DNA of 64,000 bases, from assembly GCA_030323885.1 (NCBI GenBank), contig CM059193.1, positions 77,527,447 through 77,591,446 of the forward strand, written 5' to 3'. Source of the stretch: Branchipolynoe longqiensis. Lineage: Eukaryota; Annelida; Polychaeta; Phyllodocida; Polynoidae. Below the pieces are notes generated by a model. That model ran no database searches. It was not told the origin of the DNA and saw only the letters and a program-made list of their open reading frames with translations. The position numbers and the translations under genes were made by a program. Below, in pieces: positions 22,095-32,799 of this stretch. Position 1 is the first letter of the stretch. Each line of letters opens with the position of its first letter.

Positions 22095-23515
22095 TTCGTT
22101 CCCGATGCCTGAAAGCGCAAGATATTCTGAGGGTGCTGTCCAGCTTAGAGTGGGGAGCAGACAGAGATGTTCTGCTCTCCGTGTACCGAACCTTGATTCA
22201 GTCACGAGTGGATTACAGCAGCATAGTAGGCCTATACGGTTCCGCCAGGAAATCGTATATTGTGTTTCTAGATACGGTGCACCACCAGGGGACTGCGCCT
22301 GGCCCTTGGGGCCTTTAAATTGGCACCTCACCGGTTCAGAGCCTCTATATGTCGAAGCCAACAAACCATCACTTAACAACAGAAGAATCAAACTGGCCAA
22401 ACTTGTCAAGATAAAAACCAATGCATTGAATCCTGCACACAATTGTCTATTCAAGCCACACAACGAATCCAGGTATGAAGCCAGGCCGAATTTAATCGGC
22501 CACTGAGGCTCCAAATACAACCTCATTTGGAGGCTTTAGGCGTGGATTTTATGACGTGTTGGAGGATGCCAAAGTCCCAAAGCATCCCCCGTGGTCATTG
22601 AGGAAGCCGTCCGTTATACTTCAATTCACGGAATTGAGGAAGTCTGGGAGACATTCACTCGAATACCAATTGCAAAGGACTACATGCAGAGTTCAAGGCG
22701 AGTTTGAAGACCACCTTTGCATATACACGGATGGTTCGAATGACCAAAGCTGGGTAGCTGCTGTGAAAGTACAACGTCTGAACACTTCGAGTTCTGGATA
22801 CTGAATGGTTTATTCACGGCGTAGGGCACGCTTGACCCGCCGGCTAAACTTTCCATGACGTCATCTCATTTGCATATCTCTTTGTCCCCAACTCTGCATA
22901 TCGTTAACATATATTAACCACAGGTCTAGACGTCTATTACGCATATATCACAGCTGCTGCAGCAGTTTGCCGACGGAAACATTTTACGTACGCTTGCCAA
23001 ATCAGAGCTCAATTTTCACAGCGGAAGCCCGAGCACTCTTTCTCACGTTGGAGTCCATAGAGGTCTCCAACGACACTAACTATTTTATATGCAGTGATTC
23101 GGACAGAGGAAGACTGCATGAGACTGAGGTGGGAGAAAGAGTTTTTTTATTAGGTACATGAATCGAGGTTACAAAAAGGTTATGACGAGGTTATAGCTTG
23201 TTTGTTCGGGATAGTTCAGTCTATCTGGTCAATGTCAGCTGATGGGAGAGGGAGGATCTGGGAGTCCGAGGAGGTAGGCCCGGGAGCCGACCTCCACGAA
23301 GTGGGAGTTTTAAAATATGCAGTAATTCGTTCTGCCTTCAGGCTGTTGCTGGACTGAAAACAGACCACCCTATTCTAGCAAAGGTCATTTATAAAATGAA
23401 CCAACTGGCAACAGATGGATATGACATTCACCTGTGCTGGGTGCCTGGCCATGCTGGCATCCAAGGAAACAAACGAGCTGATTGGGCTGCGAAGAAGGCC
23501 TGAAGTGTGATCTTA
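22095..23515 (+). pseudogene. I/Jockey-like LINE remnant with RNase H
   Basis: The plus strand first encodes the post-RT region (VLSSLEWGADRDVLLSVY, SRVDYSSIV, GSARKSYIVFLDTVHHQG). In another frame come pieces of an RNase H domain: IYTDGS, SIFTAEARALFLTLESIE, then CWVPGHAGIQGNKRADWAAK near 23437-23503. This RNase H links it to I-like LINEs. Frameshifts are frequent, and two foreign segments interrupt it (about 22760-22950 and 23102-23315). Confidence 0.8.
23102..23315. mobile_element. Insertion flanked by a 14-bp duplication
   Basis: About 214 bp interrupt the LINE RNase H frame. The target sequence is duplicated: 'tatgcagtgattcg' at 23088-23101 and 'tatgcagtaattcg' at 23316-23329. The length of the duplication suits target-primed retroposition. 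The inserted sequence itself is not recognised. Confidence 0.65.
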
Positions 23516-23681
23516 AACCATGTCTGATCGCTCACTCTGATCTGAAACCACTATATAATAGCTACCCACATCAAATCCAAATGGCAATATGAGTGGGAGG
23601 AAAACATTAATTAACTGTAAGAAATTGAACGATCTGTGGAAAAACCCACCACAGAGTCATACGCGAGGTCGGCGGGACCAA

Positions 23682-24257
23682 AGCCCCGTCCACACTGGCG
23701 AGTTAAAACGCTTCATCTAAATCGCCTTGTCTAGTTCGCTTCACATTCACCATGTGGATGCTATGCTAAAGTGATTTAGGGCTGAATCGATTCAGTTAGA
23801 TCGCTTCATCTATATCACCTCTCGCAGTAGTATAGATGAAGCGATTTAGCTTAAATCGATGTAACTGGCATATGTGGACGGTCGTGGTTTAGATGAAGCA
23901 GATTAAGGACGTCACAGTCGAGACCTGAGTTTGTTGACTTTCCGGTAAATTTGCTGTATGAAACTGCTAGCTCTGCACAGATATTTTTTTCATCATTTAT
24001 TTTGAGGGTTTCAGTGCCCAGCAGAAGTTTTGACCGTTCCAAACCAATACGATTCAGTCCATACATATCTAGGTCGAACCCACACTCTCTCGGGCCGACG
24101 TCGACAAACCCAAACTGGCGCTGGTTAGTCTGGACTTGCTCATGCGCAGATATCGATTTCCGGCTAAAAGTACTGCATGTTTGGACATGACACTAATTCG
24201 CTTCATCTATTTCGCTTCATCTTAATCGGCATAAAGTTGTGCCGTGTGAACGGGGCT
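23682..24257. mobile_element. Harbinger-like MITE, family shared with 30413
   Basis: The ends are inverted ('agccccgtccacac' and, reversed, 'agccccgttcacac') with CAA on both outer sides. The interior holds 'gcttcatcta' and 'atcgcttcat' motifs, plus a core (about 23930-24170) almost the same as 30680-30940, including 'cagcagaagttttgaccgtt'. Non-coding. Confidence 0.75.
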
Positions 24258-24311
24258 CAAGACAGTTTTTAGTGGTCCTTAGCTGCCGTATTGGCATACA
24301 CATGCTTTTCT

Positions 24312-24460
24312 CCTCGGGTCGGGTAAAGTCGGGTCGGGTAATGGTCGGATAAAGTCAAGTTGGGTAAACTCAGGTCGGGTAAAGTCGGGTGGAGTAAAGT
24401 CGGGTGGGATAAAGTCGGGCGGCGTAAAGTGGAGTCGGGTAAAGTCGGGTCGATTTTGTC
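24312..24460 (+). repeat. GGGTAAAGTC minisatellite
   Basis: About twelve degenerate units of 'cgggtaaagt' with variants such as 'gggataaagtcg' and 'ggcgtaaagt'. Confidence 0.85.
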
Positions 24461-24483
24461 TGCCCGCGTCTAAAGCTTAGATT

Positions 24484-24836
24484 TAAAATATGCGGTATGC
24501 GGCATGCGAATGCGAATGCGGTATATGCGGCATAGATATATGCCGACCCCCAATAGCCGATGTTTACTTTTTGTGCTGGGGGGTCATTAAACAAACAAAC
24601 AAACCAAAAAAGATACTCATGACAATTTTGGGTTTTTTTTGCTCCAAATTTGTGAAGGACGGTCAAAGTACTATTGTTTTCTATGGCAAACGCAGCAGTA
24701 TTCGCATTCGCACCGATCGGTCCATGGGTCGATCCATTTGCAGCATTCGCATTCGAGTTCGCAATCGCATTCGGACGTATGGAAGCACTCTGCCTTTACA
24801 TGCTATTAGATTGTTTGCCACATTTGCATTCGCATA
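24484..24836. repeat. GCATTCG-rich inverted array
   Basis: The left side has 'gcggtatgcggcatgcgaatg' units. The right side has the reverse-oriented 'gcattcgcattcg' units, with about 150 bp between, including 'aaacaaacaaacaaacc'. The Ty3 element is inserted at its right edge. Confidence 0.65.
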
Positions 24837-24841
24837 CCTCA

Positions 24842-24982
24842 TGTAATATATGTGATACCAGATGTCGCGTGTCGGAGATAGAGTGGGTAGTCCGAGTGAG
24901 GGTCACGTGAAGCGCAGAGAGAGGAACTAATAATAAACCACTTGTGTCCTGGTCATCGTGGCGTTCACTTGTTGTCTTTACA
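24842..24982 (+). repeat. 5' LTR of the Ty3 element
   Basis: 141 bp, starting TGTAATATATG and ending TCTTTACA. It differs from the 3' LTR at roughly ten positions, so the insertion is not very recent but is not ancient. Confidence 0.95.
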
Positions 24983-25000
24983 TGGTGTCAGAGATTGAAG
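24983..25000 (+). promoter_or_regulatory. Primer-binding site
   Basis: It begins TGGTGTCAGA immediately after the 5' LTR. TGG is the complement of a tRNA CCA end, and the next bases suit tRNA-Leu-type priming; the tRNA identity is an inference. Confidence 0.7.
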
Positions 25001-25010
25001 AACCGACAAG

Positions 25011-25961
25011 ATGGCGCTCACAGGCCTAAAACCACTGGGTCCTCTGAGTTTAGAGGGCAACATGGCGTTGAACTGGCATGAGTGGTTGCATTCCTATGAC
25101 ATTTACGCCATAGCTTCGGGTGCATCAAACAAGGCGGAAAAGGTACAGTGCTGTATCTTCCTGCACGTAGCAGGTAAGGAGGCTCAAAAAGTGCATTTGA
25201 ACTTTAAATTAGAAGACAGTGAGCAAGACAAAATTACACCGTTAATTGAAGCGTTCGAAAAATACTGCACAGGCCACACCAATGTGACAGTAATAAGATA
25301 TAAGTTCAACTCCTACAACCAGACGACTGAGAGTATGGACACGTACATGCATGAATTACAGCATCGTATACACCTATGTGACTACGGCAAGTTGGAGGAG
25401 TCCATGTTGTGCGACAGGTTGGTGTGTGGAGTGAAGGACTATAAACTGCGAGAAAGGCTCTTACAAACACCTAACCTAACGTTGGACCAATGTCGAGATA
25501 TGTGTAGACTAAATGAAAATAGTCAGGACCAGTTAACAGAAGCAACGACCGGCATCACTGATTGTGTCGATTTCGTCAGAAAACGCCCGGCTATGAGTGC
25601 AACTCAGTCTCGATACGCATCAGGGACCCCCCCACATGGTCGGACAGAGCGGCCACCGACATACAACCAGCAAAAGGTGCAATGCAACAAGTGTGGATAC
25701 TATCACGCGATAGACCAATGCCCTGCTCGAGACAAGCCATGTCTCTATTGCAAGAAGTTGGGGCATTTTCAGGTTTGCAGAGCAAAAAACCACAACAAGT
25801 CGTATGTAGGCGAAATCAAAGTGGACGACATACAGCAACAGGTGTCACATGAACAACCTGACAGTGACAGTGACGAGCTGTATATAGGGGAGGTGTCATT
25901 CCCGAAGGCGACAAGAACCAGCTGTGGTTCACAACGATATTGCTGGAGAATGAATACGTAG
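25011..25961 (+). CDS. Ty3 gag protein
   Basis: A 316-residue frame starts soon after the primer-binding site. The N-terminal two-thirds form the helical capsid region with EESMLCDRLVCGVKD and LTLDQCRDMCR, as in Mag-type gag. Two zinc knuckles follow: CNKCGYYHAIDQC (spacing C-2-C-3-H-4-C) and CLYCKKLGHFQVC (C-2-C-4-H-3-C). The protein packages element RNA. It ends in another frame than protease; the overlap near 25890-25961 is either a programmed shift or a mutation. Confidence 0.85.
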   Translation: MALTGLKPLGPLSLEGNMALNWHEWLHSYDIYAIASGASNKAEKVQCCIFLHVAGKEAQKVHLNFKLEDSEQDKITPLIEAFEKYCTGHTNVTVIRYKFNSYNQTTESMDTYMHELQHRIHLCDYGKLEESMLCDRLVCGVKDYKLRERLLQTPNLTLDQCRDMCRLNENSQDQLTEATTGITDCVDFVRKRPAMSATQSRYASGTPPHGRTERPPTYNQQKVQCNKCGYYHAIDQCPARDKPCLYCKKLGHFQVCRAKNHNKSYVGEIKVDDIQQQVSHEQPDSDSDELYIGEVSFPKATRTSCGSQRYCWRMNT

Positions 25962-26500
25962 ACTTCAAACTCGACACAGGGTCACAGGCCAACATAATAC
26001 CGAAGAGCGTTTATGTAAAACCACAAAACACTGTCTTACACCCATCACCAAGTATCCTGGTAACATACTCAGGTCAACGTATCATTCCCGAGGGGGAGGT
26101 GCACACAACCATGGAAGGAATTGATATGTGCTTTCAAGTCACGGCGGATGGAACTCCAATCCTGGGAAAGGACGCCTGCGTGCAGTTACAGCTTATCAAG
26201 CAGAGGCGCGGGCGCCACGTGGGAGTCAAGCATGGCAGAGTACGGCAACTACAGTCCGAGCGTAAGAAGACAGTCCGTGCATCAACGGACGAGCTACAGA
26301 ATGTCAGCGCTGAAGCTAACAACCTGGTAAAAAAGTATAATGATATATTTGTGGGGCTAGGGACAATTAAAACAAATGCCAATATATTTATGGATAACAA
26401 TGTAACCCCTTGTGTAGACCCACCGTGCAGGATCCCTCATGCTGTAGCGGATAAAGTCAAAGAGGAAATAGACAAGATGCTTAAATTAGGTGTAATTGTA
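25940..26500 (+). pseudogene. Ty3 protease and start of RT
   Basis: It contains the aspartic protease motif KLDTGSQANI, then VTADGTPILGKDACVQLQLI, which closes the protease fold. The N-terminal RT entry follows (PPCRIPHAVADKVKEEID). The frame ends artificially because a LINE-A fragment is inserted at 26501. The protease frame can be read upstream of 25940 for some distance in overlap with gag. Confidence 0.85.
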
Positions 26501-26874
26501 CTGCAAAGGGGCATGTGATACGTCATGGCCCACCAGCGGGACGCCCAATGGAAGGTAACCATGCCAAAAGTAGCCAGATAACACACCACACAGCTACGTA
26601 CAAGCCTATGATATGTAAATAGGAGTAGGCTAGTCTAGTAATAAGAGTAGAAAAATAAATACATATATACCAAGAAAATCCAAAAAAACTAACATAGGCT
26701 ACTAACCATACCAACCAATTATCTATCTGCTACTGAAATGCAGGCAATCAAATACCTTATCAGCAGCCACTGTGTGGTAAGATAACACCAACACTACAAC
26801 TGGCCAGCATTGAAAACAAGCCTGGGTACCCGGGCTTATATGCTATGGACAGTATAAATACAGCCTCAATATAA

Positions 26875-26906
<32 letters not shown>

Positions 26907-26909
26907 GTA
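26501..26909 (+). mobile_element. LINE A 3' fragment inserted in Ty3 pol
   Basis: The insert begins 'ctgcaaaggggcatg' and matches the reverse complement of the LINE-A 3' UTR at 52.15-52.51 kb, ending in a long A-run. It sits in the plus orientation. GTA is repeated on both sides (26498-26500 and 26907-26909). Without it, the pol frame reads straight through from 26500 to 26910. Confidence 0.9.
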
Positions 26910-27325
26910 GAGCCCACCCCTTGGGTCAGTTCCATCACAGTAGTGCGCAAACCTAATAAAATCTGAGTATGCCTCGACCCAACAAAATTGAATGTGGCCA
27001 TTTTGCGCACGCCCTATCCTACACGAACGATAGAGGAGGTTATTTCGAAAATGGCTGGAGCCAGGTATTTCTCAGTGCTAGACGCGAATAGCGGATACTG
27101 GCAGATTGAGTTAAACAAACAAAGTTCAGAGTTGTGTACATTTAACACGCCATGGGGAAGATACCAGTATACACGTCTGCCATTTGGCATTAAGACAGCT
27201 GGTGACATTTTTATTAATGAAATGAACAAAATTTTAAAAGATTTGCCTGGAGTTAACGTAGTCACCGACGACATACTCATTTATGGTAGGACGGTAGAAG
27301 AGCATAACCACAATTTGGAAGGGTC
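26910..27325 (+). pseudogene. Ty3 reverse transcriptase core
   Basis: RT motifs are visible: PTPWVSSITVVRKPNK, FSVLDANSGYWQIEL, LPFGIKTAGDIFINEMN, and the active site VTDDIL. A TGA at 26964-26966 replaces the residue expected in the IRVCLDP-type motif. A frameshift near 27320 moves the frame onto that of the downstream part. The enzyme copied element RNA; this copy is dead. Confidence 0.85.
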
Positions 27326-29389
27326 TTTATCAGAGCAAGGCAGGCAAACTTAAAATTAAATCCAAAAAAGTCGAAAATTTGTCAGACACAGGTCAACTAC
27401 GTAGGACATGTATTAACACAGACAGGATTAAAACCAAATGCTGAAAGGCTACAAGCTATTGTAGACATGCCTACACCCACAGATAAGGTGGGTATCCAAC
27501 GGTTTTTGGGAATGGTAGGCTACGTTAGCAAATTTATACCCAAATTTTCAGAGATAACCAAACCTTTGCGAACAGTTCTAGAAAAAAATACAGCATGGCA
27601 CTGGCAATATGAGCAGGACCAATCATTCGCATTGTTAAAAAAGTTGCTAATAACTGCTCCAGTTCTAAACTATTACGATGTAAAAGAAGCTATTACAATT
27701 CAAGTTGACGCATCGAAATCCGGGTTGGGAGCAACATTGTTCCAAAACAACAGGCCAGTGACCATGGCGTCGAAAGCTCTAGATGATACACAATCCAACT
27801 ACGCGGTTATCGAAAAAGAATTGTTAGCTATATGTTTCGGGTGCGTTAAATTCCATGAGTATGTTTTTGGGAAACGAGTTGTTATTGAAACAGACCATAA
27901 GACATTGGTAAAAATTATGAGTAAGCCATTGCATTTGTTGTCAGCTCGTATGCAGCGCATGAGGATGCGGCTGCAAAACTATAATATAGTTGTAAAACAT
28001 ATTACTGGATCCGAGATGTATTTTGCAGATGCCTTGTCAAGAGCGCACGGTGCGAGTACTGAGCCGCATAACCTGTTCGACAAAAGTCTGTCAATAGCAA
28101 GTATCGACGTGTCTCGTGCCCTGTTAAAACGCATTGAAATAGAAACAAAAACAGACGAAACTCTGCAAAAAGTTGTTAAAGTAGTAAACGAGGGATGGCC
28201 AGCAAGTAACATAAACCTGTCTGATGACGTAAACCCTTTTTACGGATTTCGGGATGATATAACTTTCAGTAATAATGTTCTACTGAGAGGCAGCCAAATT
28301 ATCATAACACATGCGTTGCACCCATTGATTTTGAAATTAGTACACGAAACACATATGGGAATTGACAAGTGTAAGCAATTTGCCCGGGACCACGTATTCT
28401 GGCCGGGTATGAATAAACAAGTACAAGATAAGGTAAGCCAGTGTGTAATTTGCCAACAATACAGAAATACGCCTCATGCGGAGCCTATGATTTCTCATCA
28501 CATTCCCAACAAAACATTCGAGAAGGTGGGAACAGACCTTTTTGAAATAGAACACAAAACATTTCTAATCGTCATTGACTACTATTCCAAATTTCCTGAA
28601 ATACGTGAGTTGAAATCAACGAGCTCAACGAATGTAATTAAAGCATTATCAGAAATTTTCGGTATACATGGGATACCAAAAATATTAATATCGGATAATG
28701 GTCCACAATTCAGCAGTTGTGAATTTCGTAACTTTGAGGCAGAGTATGATTTCAAACATATCACTTCCAACCCCCACTACCCGCAAAGTAACAGGCAGGT
28801 GGAACGTTACGTGCAGACCGTTAAAAGATTAATAAAAAAAGCACTAGCCAGTAACATGAACTACAACTTGGTGCTTCTAAACTACCGTAACACACCTTTG
28901 GAAACACTAAATGCATTGCCAGCACAATTGCTAATGAGCAGAAGGTTAAATTCGAAATTACCTACAATCGACAGACAGTTAAAACCTGAAGTACAAAAGG
29001 CGAAAGTCAATGAATTAAAAAAAATTCAAGAAAAACAACGAAAATACTACAACAAACGCGCAACAAAGCCACAGAAACAGTTAAGCGTACATGATCAAAT
29101 TCGTTATAGAACGCATGAGGGTAAATGGTCCACCGGACAAATAACAAAGGCAAACTACCCGAACACACGTGACTATGAAATACAAACCAGTAACAATAAA
29201 ATACTGAGGAGAAATCGAATTCATTTGTTCAAAACCCCAAACACCCGAATTGAAAATGCAATGGTATGTGACAAACATACAATACACCAGTCAGAAAGTA
29301 AATACCCACCCAATGTAAATGGTTATGTAACCAGGGTCGGAAGGACATGCCGCAAACTGGATCGCCTAGGCATGGCTGAAGGCAAATGA
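27326..29389 (+). pseudogene. Ty3 RNase H and integrase
   Basis: One long open frame follows the frameshift. It holds the RT end (VNYVGHVLTQTGLKPNAE), the RT thumb/connection (VGIQRFLGMVGYVSKFIP), RNase H (TIQVDASKSGLGATLF, KELLAICFGCVKFHEY, ETDHKTL), and an integrase with an HHCC zinc site (HETHMG then CVICQQ). The DDE core follows: Asp in GTDLFE, Asp in SDNGPQFSS, Glu in SNRQVERYVQ. The C-terminal part is basic. This segment is itself intact, but it lacks a start of its own. Confidence 0.9.
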
Positions 29390-30046
29390 TAGTAGTTATG
29401 AGTAATTAGTGTAGCCGGTGGCAGCTGATTGTTAGCTGAATAACAATCCAGATTCCATGCAATGGAATGTGAACTGTCAAGGGGGCGGGTACCATGATGG
29501 TATCAACGGACACAGAAATAGTCTGCCACGGCACTGCAAAACAATTGAGACCGTCAAAGCAGCAATGCCAAGCACATGTACAATGAGAGTATAGTATTGA
29601 AAATAAGTTGTTTGACTAACGTAGGAGTAAGTAGTTTGGACATTGAAGCCAGGTATTAAATTACTAAGAGGGGCAATATAACATTTTTTTTTAACCATTC
29701 GTAATAATCAGCAACCAACGAAGATATCAGCAGATCAGACCAACAGACACACAGACAATACCTGTATGGTCTTTACTATAATCGTTTTGTTTATTTTGTT
29801 GTTTTTCTTTTCTTTATAGATTAACTATTCATGGTCATCTCATGTTAGTCGTAAGAACTGTATACCATGTTAATTACTGATGTGACTATCATCGCAGATA
29901 GCAGACTTGAGGACAATACGAAGATGCGGCACCAGTTGTAATTATGACTATATTCTATTAGTATTGTGTTAGTATAATAAGAATGTTATTGATTGTTAAT
30001 TGACACACATTTTCTCTCTCTTTCTCTCTAAAAAAAAAGGGGGAGA
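29390..30046 (+). other. Ty3 3' untranslated region and purine tract
   Basis: Between the pol stop and the 3' LTR there is no gene and no envelope frame. The last bases, 'aaaaaaaagggggaga', just before 30047 form the polypurine tract. Confidence 0.8.
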
Positions 30047-30187
30047 TGTAATATATGTAATACCAGATGTCGCGTGTCGGCGATAGAGTGGGTAGCCCGA
30101 GTGAGGATCACGTGAAGCATGGAGAGAGGAACTAACAATATACCACTTGTGTCCTGGTCATCGTGGCGTTCACTTGTTGTCTTTACA
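30047..30187 (+). repeat. 3' LTR of the Ty3 element
   Basis: 141 bp, TGTAATATATG to TCTTTACA, followed by the target duplication 'cctca'. Confidence 0.95.
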
Positions 30188-30334
30188 CCTCATACCATGT
30201 ATATGGAATCTTAGCTTTACTGTACGCCCGCGTGACGTTCGCGTCCGGTGTGTTCGTAATCGTAGTGTTATAGTCACATCACCATTATTAACAGAAACTT
30301 GTGTCAAACAAATATATACCCAATGTGTGATTGA

Positions 30335-30412
30335 AGCTGCATAATCCGATGAAAACATCAAATTTTCAAAACCAAAACAATTATCTAGATATGATTCGAC
30401 ATATCTGACTTA
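30335..30412. mobile_element. Fragment of the TAGTCCGATG MITE
   Basis: 'agctgcataatccgatgaaa' and 'ttttcaaaaccaaaacaatt' match the MITEs at 21204 and 38525. It is cut at 30412, where the next MITE begins. Confidence 0.6.
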
Positions 30413-31027
30413 AGCCATGTTCACACGGGGAATGTAAATCGATTCGTAGAAATTGACTTGCCTAGTTCGACGCACATTTCCCGTGTGAACGGACGGCTGA
30501 GTCGGATTACGCCTGATTACGCCTGATGTATGCCTGAATCGATTCCTGTGATGCGGATAATGTAAACCACCTCACGAGGTAGTTTACGCGAGGCGATTTC
30601 TGTGATTCAATTTATTTTGCCCGTGTGAACGCATCTGAGGCGGATTAAGCACCTCACACGCATGCGCAGTTGACCTTAGTTTGTTGACTTTTCGGTCGAT
30701 CAAAAGCGCATATTATATAATTTAATTAATAAAACCGCTATCTATGCACAGATATTTTTTTCAGCATTTATTTTTAGGGTTTCACTGCCCAGCAGAAGTT
30801 TTGACCGTTCCAAACCAATACGATTCAGTCATTACATATCTAGGTCGAACCCACACTCTCTGGTGCCAGCATCGTCGAACCCAAAATGGCGCTGGTTAGT
30901 CTGGACTTGCTCATGCGCAGCATTCAATTTCCGGCCGAAGTACTGCCCGTGTGAACGGGCCGCTAATTCGCCTCACCTGATTCGATTTGCCTGATTCGCC
31001 TCACATTTTGCCCGTGTGAACACGGCT
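30413..31027. mobile_element. Harbinger-type MITE, 615 bp
   Basis: The ends are inverted ('agccatgttcacacgggga' and, reversed, 'agccgtgttcacacgggca') with TTA at 30410-30412 and 31028-31030. It shares its core with the MITE at 23682. The subterminal parts carry 'gcctgattcg' and 'cctcac' repeats. Non-coding. Confidence 0.85.
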
Positions 31028-31099
31028 TTAGATGCTGGTGCACTTATTAAACATTTGTCACCACATCAAATGGAATAATGACATAATTTAATAGAATAT

Positions 31100-31183
31100 G
31101 TTACAGTAGGAGTATAACTGATGTCAAGGTGAATTTATTTAGAACTTTCTGTACTCCGTTGTATACTGCCCAGATTTGGTGGA
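31100..31183 (+). pseudogene. LINE C remnant, piece before the LINE B insertion
   Basis: The plus strand reads VNLFRTFCTPLYTAQIWWNR, the conserved post-RT segment of a LINE. The continuation, MYSIRKLNVAYNDIMR, lies after 32800, so LINE B was inserted between them. Confidence 0.75.
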
Positions 31184-32798
31184 ACAGAGTTGTCAACCAC
31201 TGCCTTGTGGTACAGGTTCTTGACAGAACCGAAGGCTAAGGGAGCAAACCCTGAACAGAAAACCATGTCACTGTGGCAGCATCAAGGGCGGTTGATGTAT
31301 GGAACTCCCAACATCTCCCGACCAGCCACTGCAGGGACAAATAGTTTTGCGCCTGTCTGGACATGTTCTTGCCGGTGTGAAACCTCTATTTGCTCCCTGA
31401 GAGAGTGCCGCTGGTAACTTGCAAAAGCCAGCAGCACTTCAACACTTTTGCAGGCAGCTTTCATGAAATGTCACATAATACCTGATGTAGTTCTGGGAGT
31501 CACAGTGTGGCTTCCGAGGTAACCAGAGCACCATGGATATGATATTTTGTCTCCGACAGCTAGAAGTAAAGTGCATTGAGCAGGACCGATCACTGTACAT
31601 GGTATTTGTCGATTTCACTAAGGCATTTGATACAGTCTGGAGGACCGTGCTATGGCAGCTACTGAGGAAGTATGGATGCCCAGAGAAGTTCACATCTATG
31701 ATCGAGGCTCTAAATACAGGAATGATGGCGAATGTTAGTGTTGGAGGGGAAGACTCGGAATCGTTTGGGGTTACCAATGGGGTCAAGCAAGGTTGTGTAC
31801 TGGCCCCCACGCTCTTCTCCTTCTTCCAATCAGCAATGCTCGACGAGGCTTTCCGAGGCATCGGGGATGGCATCTATATACAGTCCAGACAGAGCGCTGA
31901 CCTATTCAATGTCGCACACTTCAGAGTGAAGACCAAGACTACTCGGATACTGGTGAGAGAGCTGCTATTCGCAGATGACAGTGCACTGGTTGCCCACTCT
32001 GCTGAAGAGATCCGGAAAATAGTGGATGCTTTCTCCGATGCATCAAAGAAGTTCGACCTGAAAATGAACATCAAGAAGACGGAGGTGCTGCACCAACCCA
32101 ACTCTACAAGAACCCGAGAGGAGGATATCATGGTTGACGGAAACAAGCTGAACTCTGTTCCGGAATTCACCTACCTCAGAAGCACTATATCAAGTGATGG
32201 ATGCATTGATACTGAAATACAGAGAAGGATGGCCAAGGCTAGCGCATCTTTCGGCCGACTACGCCAGAGACTCTGGAACAACCACCATGTGTCCATGTGG
32301 GTCAAAGGCAAGATCTACTGCGCAATCGTGCTATCCACCCTACTATACGGAGCCGAGGCCTGGACAGTGTACAGATGACAGGTGAAAAAGCTGCATGCCT
32401 TCATGATGCGACATCGGCATTCAATCATGAGGCTAATCTGGAAGGACAAAGTGACAAATAAGGAAATACTTGAACGGACGGGGCTGCCCTCTATGGAAGA
32501 TCTTCTGATCAAAAAGAATCTCCGGTGGACTGGACACCTCATGAGGATGTCATCAGACAGGCTACCAAAGCAGATCCTCTACTCTCAACTGTCTTCTGGT
32601 TACAGAAAGAGAGGGCGCCCTCGTCTCCGGTTCAAGGATACCATCAAGAGAAACCTGAAGCTGAGAGACATTAAGACCGACTCATGGACATCACTCTCAC
32701 AGCAGAGAGCTAAATGGAGAGCGGCAGTCAAGTAATGAAAGCAGACTTTGTCGCATCGCGACCGACAGCATGATGATGATGATGATGATGATGATGAT
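31184..32798 (+). mobile_element. LINE B, 5'-end plus truncated RT, GAT tail
   Basis: It starts with the same about 285-bp 5' segment as the element at 7202, continues into an RT lacking its N-terminal domains, and ends in the conserved 'cgcatcgcgaccgacagcatg' and a (GAT)n tail. It lies within LINE C. The clade is RTE/RTEX-like by general look, not proven. Confidence 0.85.
31533..32735 (+). pseudogene. LINE B reverse transcriptase
   Basis: A 400-codon frame is open except for one TGA at 32376-32378 (after WTVYR). RT motifs: FVDFTKAFDTVWRTVLW, NGVKQGCVLAPTLFS, and active site LLFADDSALVAHS, then KKTEVLHQPN and the thumb with LLYGAEAWTVYR. The end has the LINE tail: LRWTGHLMRMSSDRLPKQ and RGRPRLRFKDTIKRNLK. 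The endonuclease and first RT motifs are missing, so this copy cannot move on its own. Confidence 0.9.
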
Positions 32799-32799
32799 A

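Larger units (their letters stand above)
24842..30187 (+). mobile_element. Ty3/Mag-like LTR retrotransposon
   Basis: A complete element with 141-bp LTRs at both ends, a primer-binding site, gag with zinc knuckles, protease, RT, RNase H and integrase in Ty3 order, and a purine tract before the 3' LTR. A 5-bp target duplication, 'cctca', lies at 24837-24841 and 30188-30192. The integrase most resembles Mag/K02A2.6-type elements. No envelope gene is seen. One LINE insertion, one in-frame TGA and frameshifts break pol. Confidence 0.95.

Noticed and set aside
24312..24460. Regulatory repeat or CRISPR
   Set aside because: Simple degenerate 10-mer minisatellite without spacers.
29390..30046. Envelope gene of the Ty3 element
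   Set aside because: No long open frame, signal peptide or membrane segment is present between pol and the 3' LTR.
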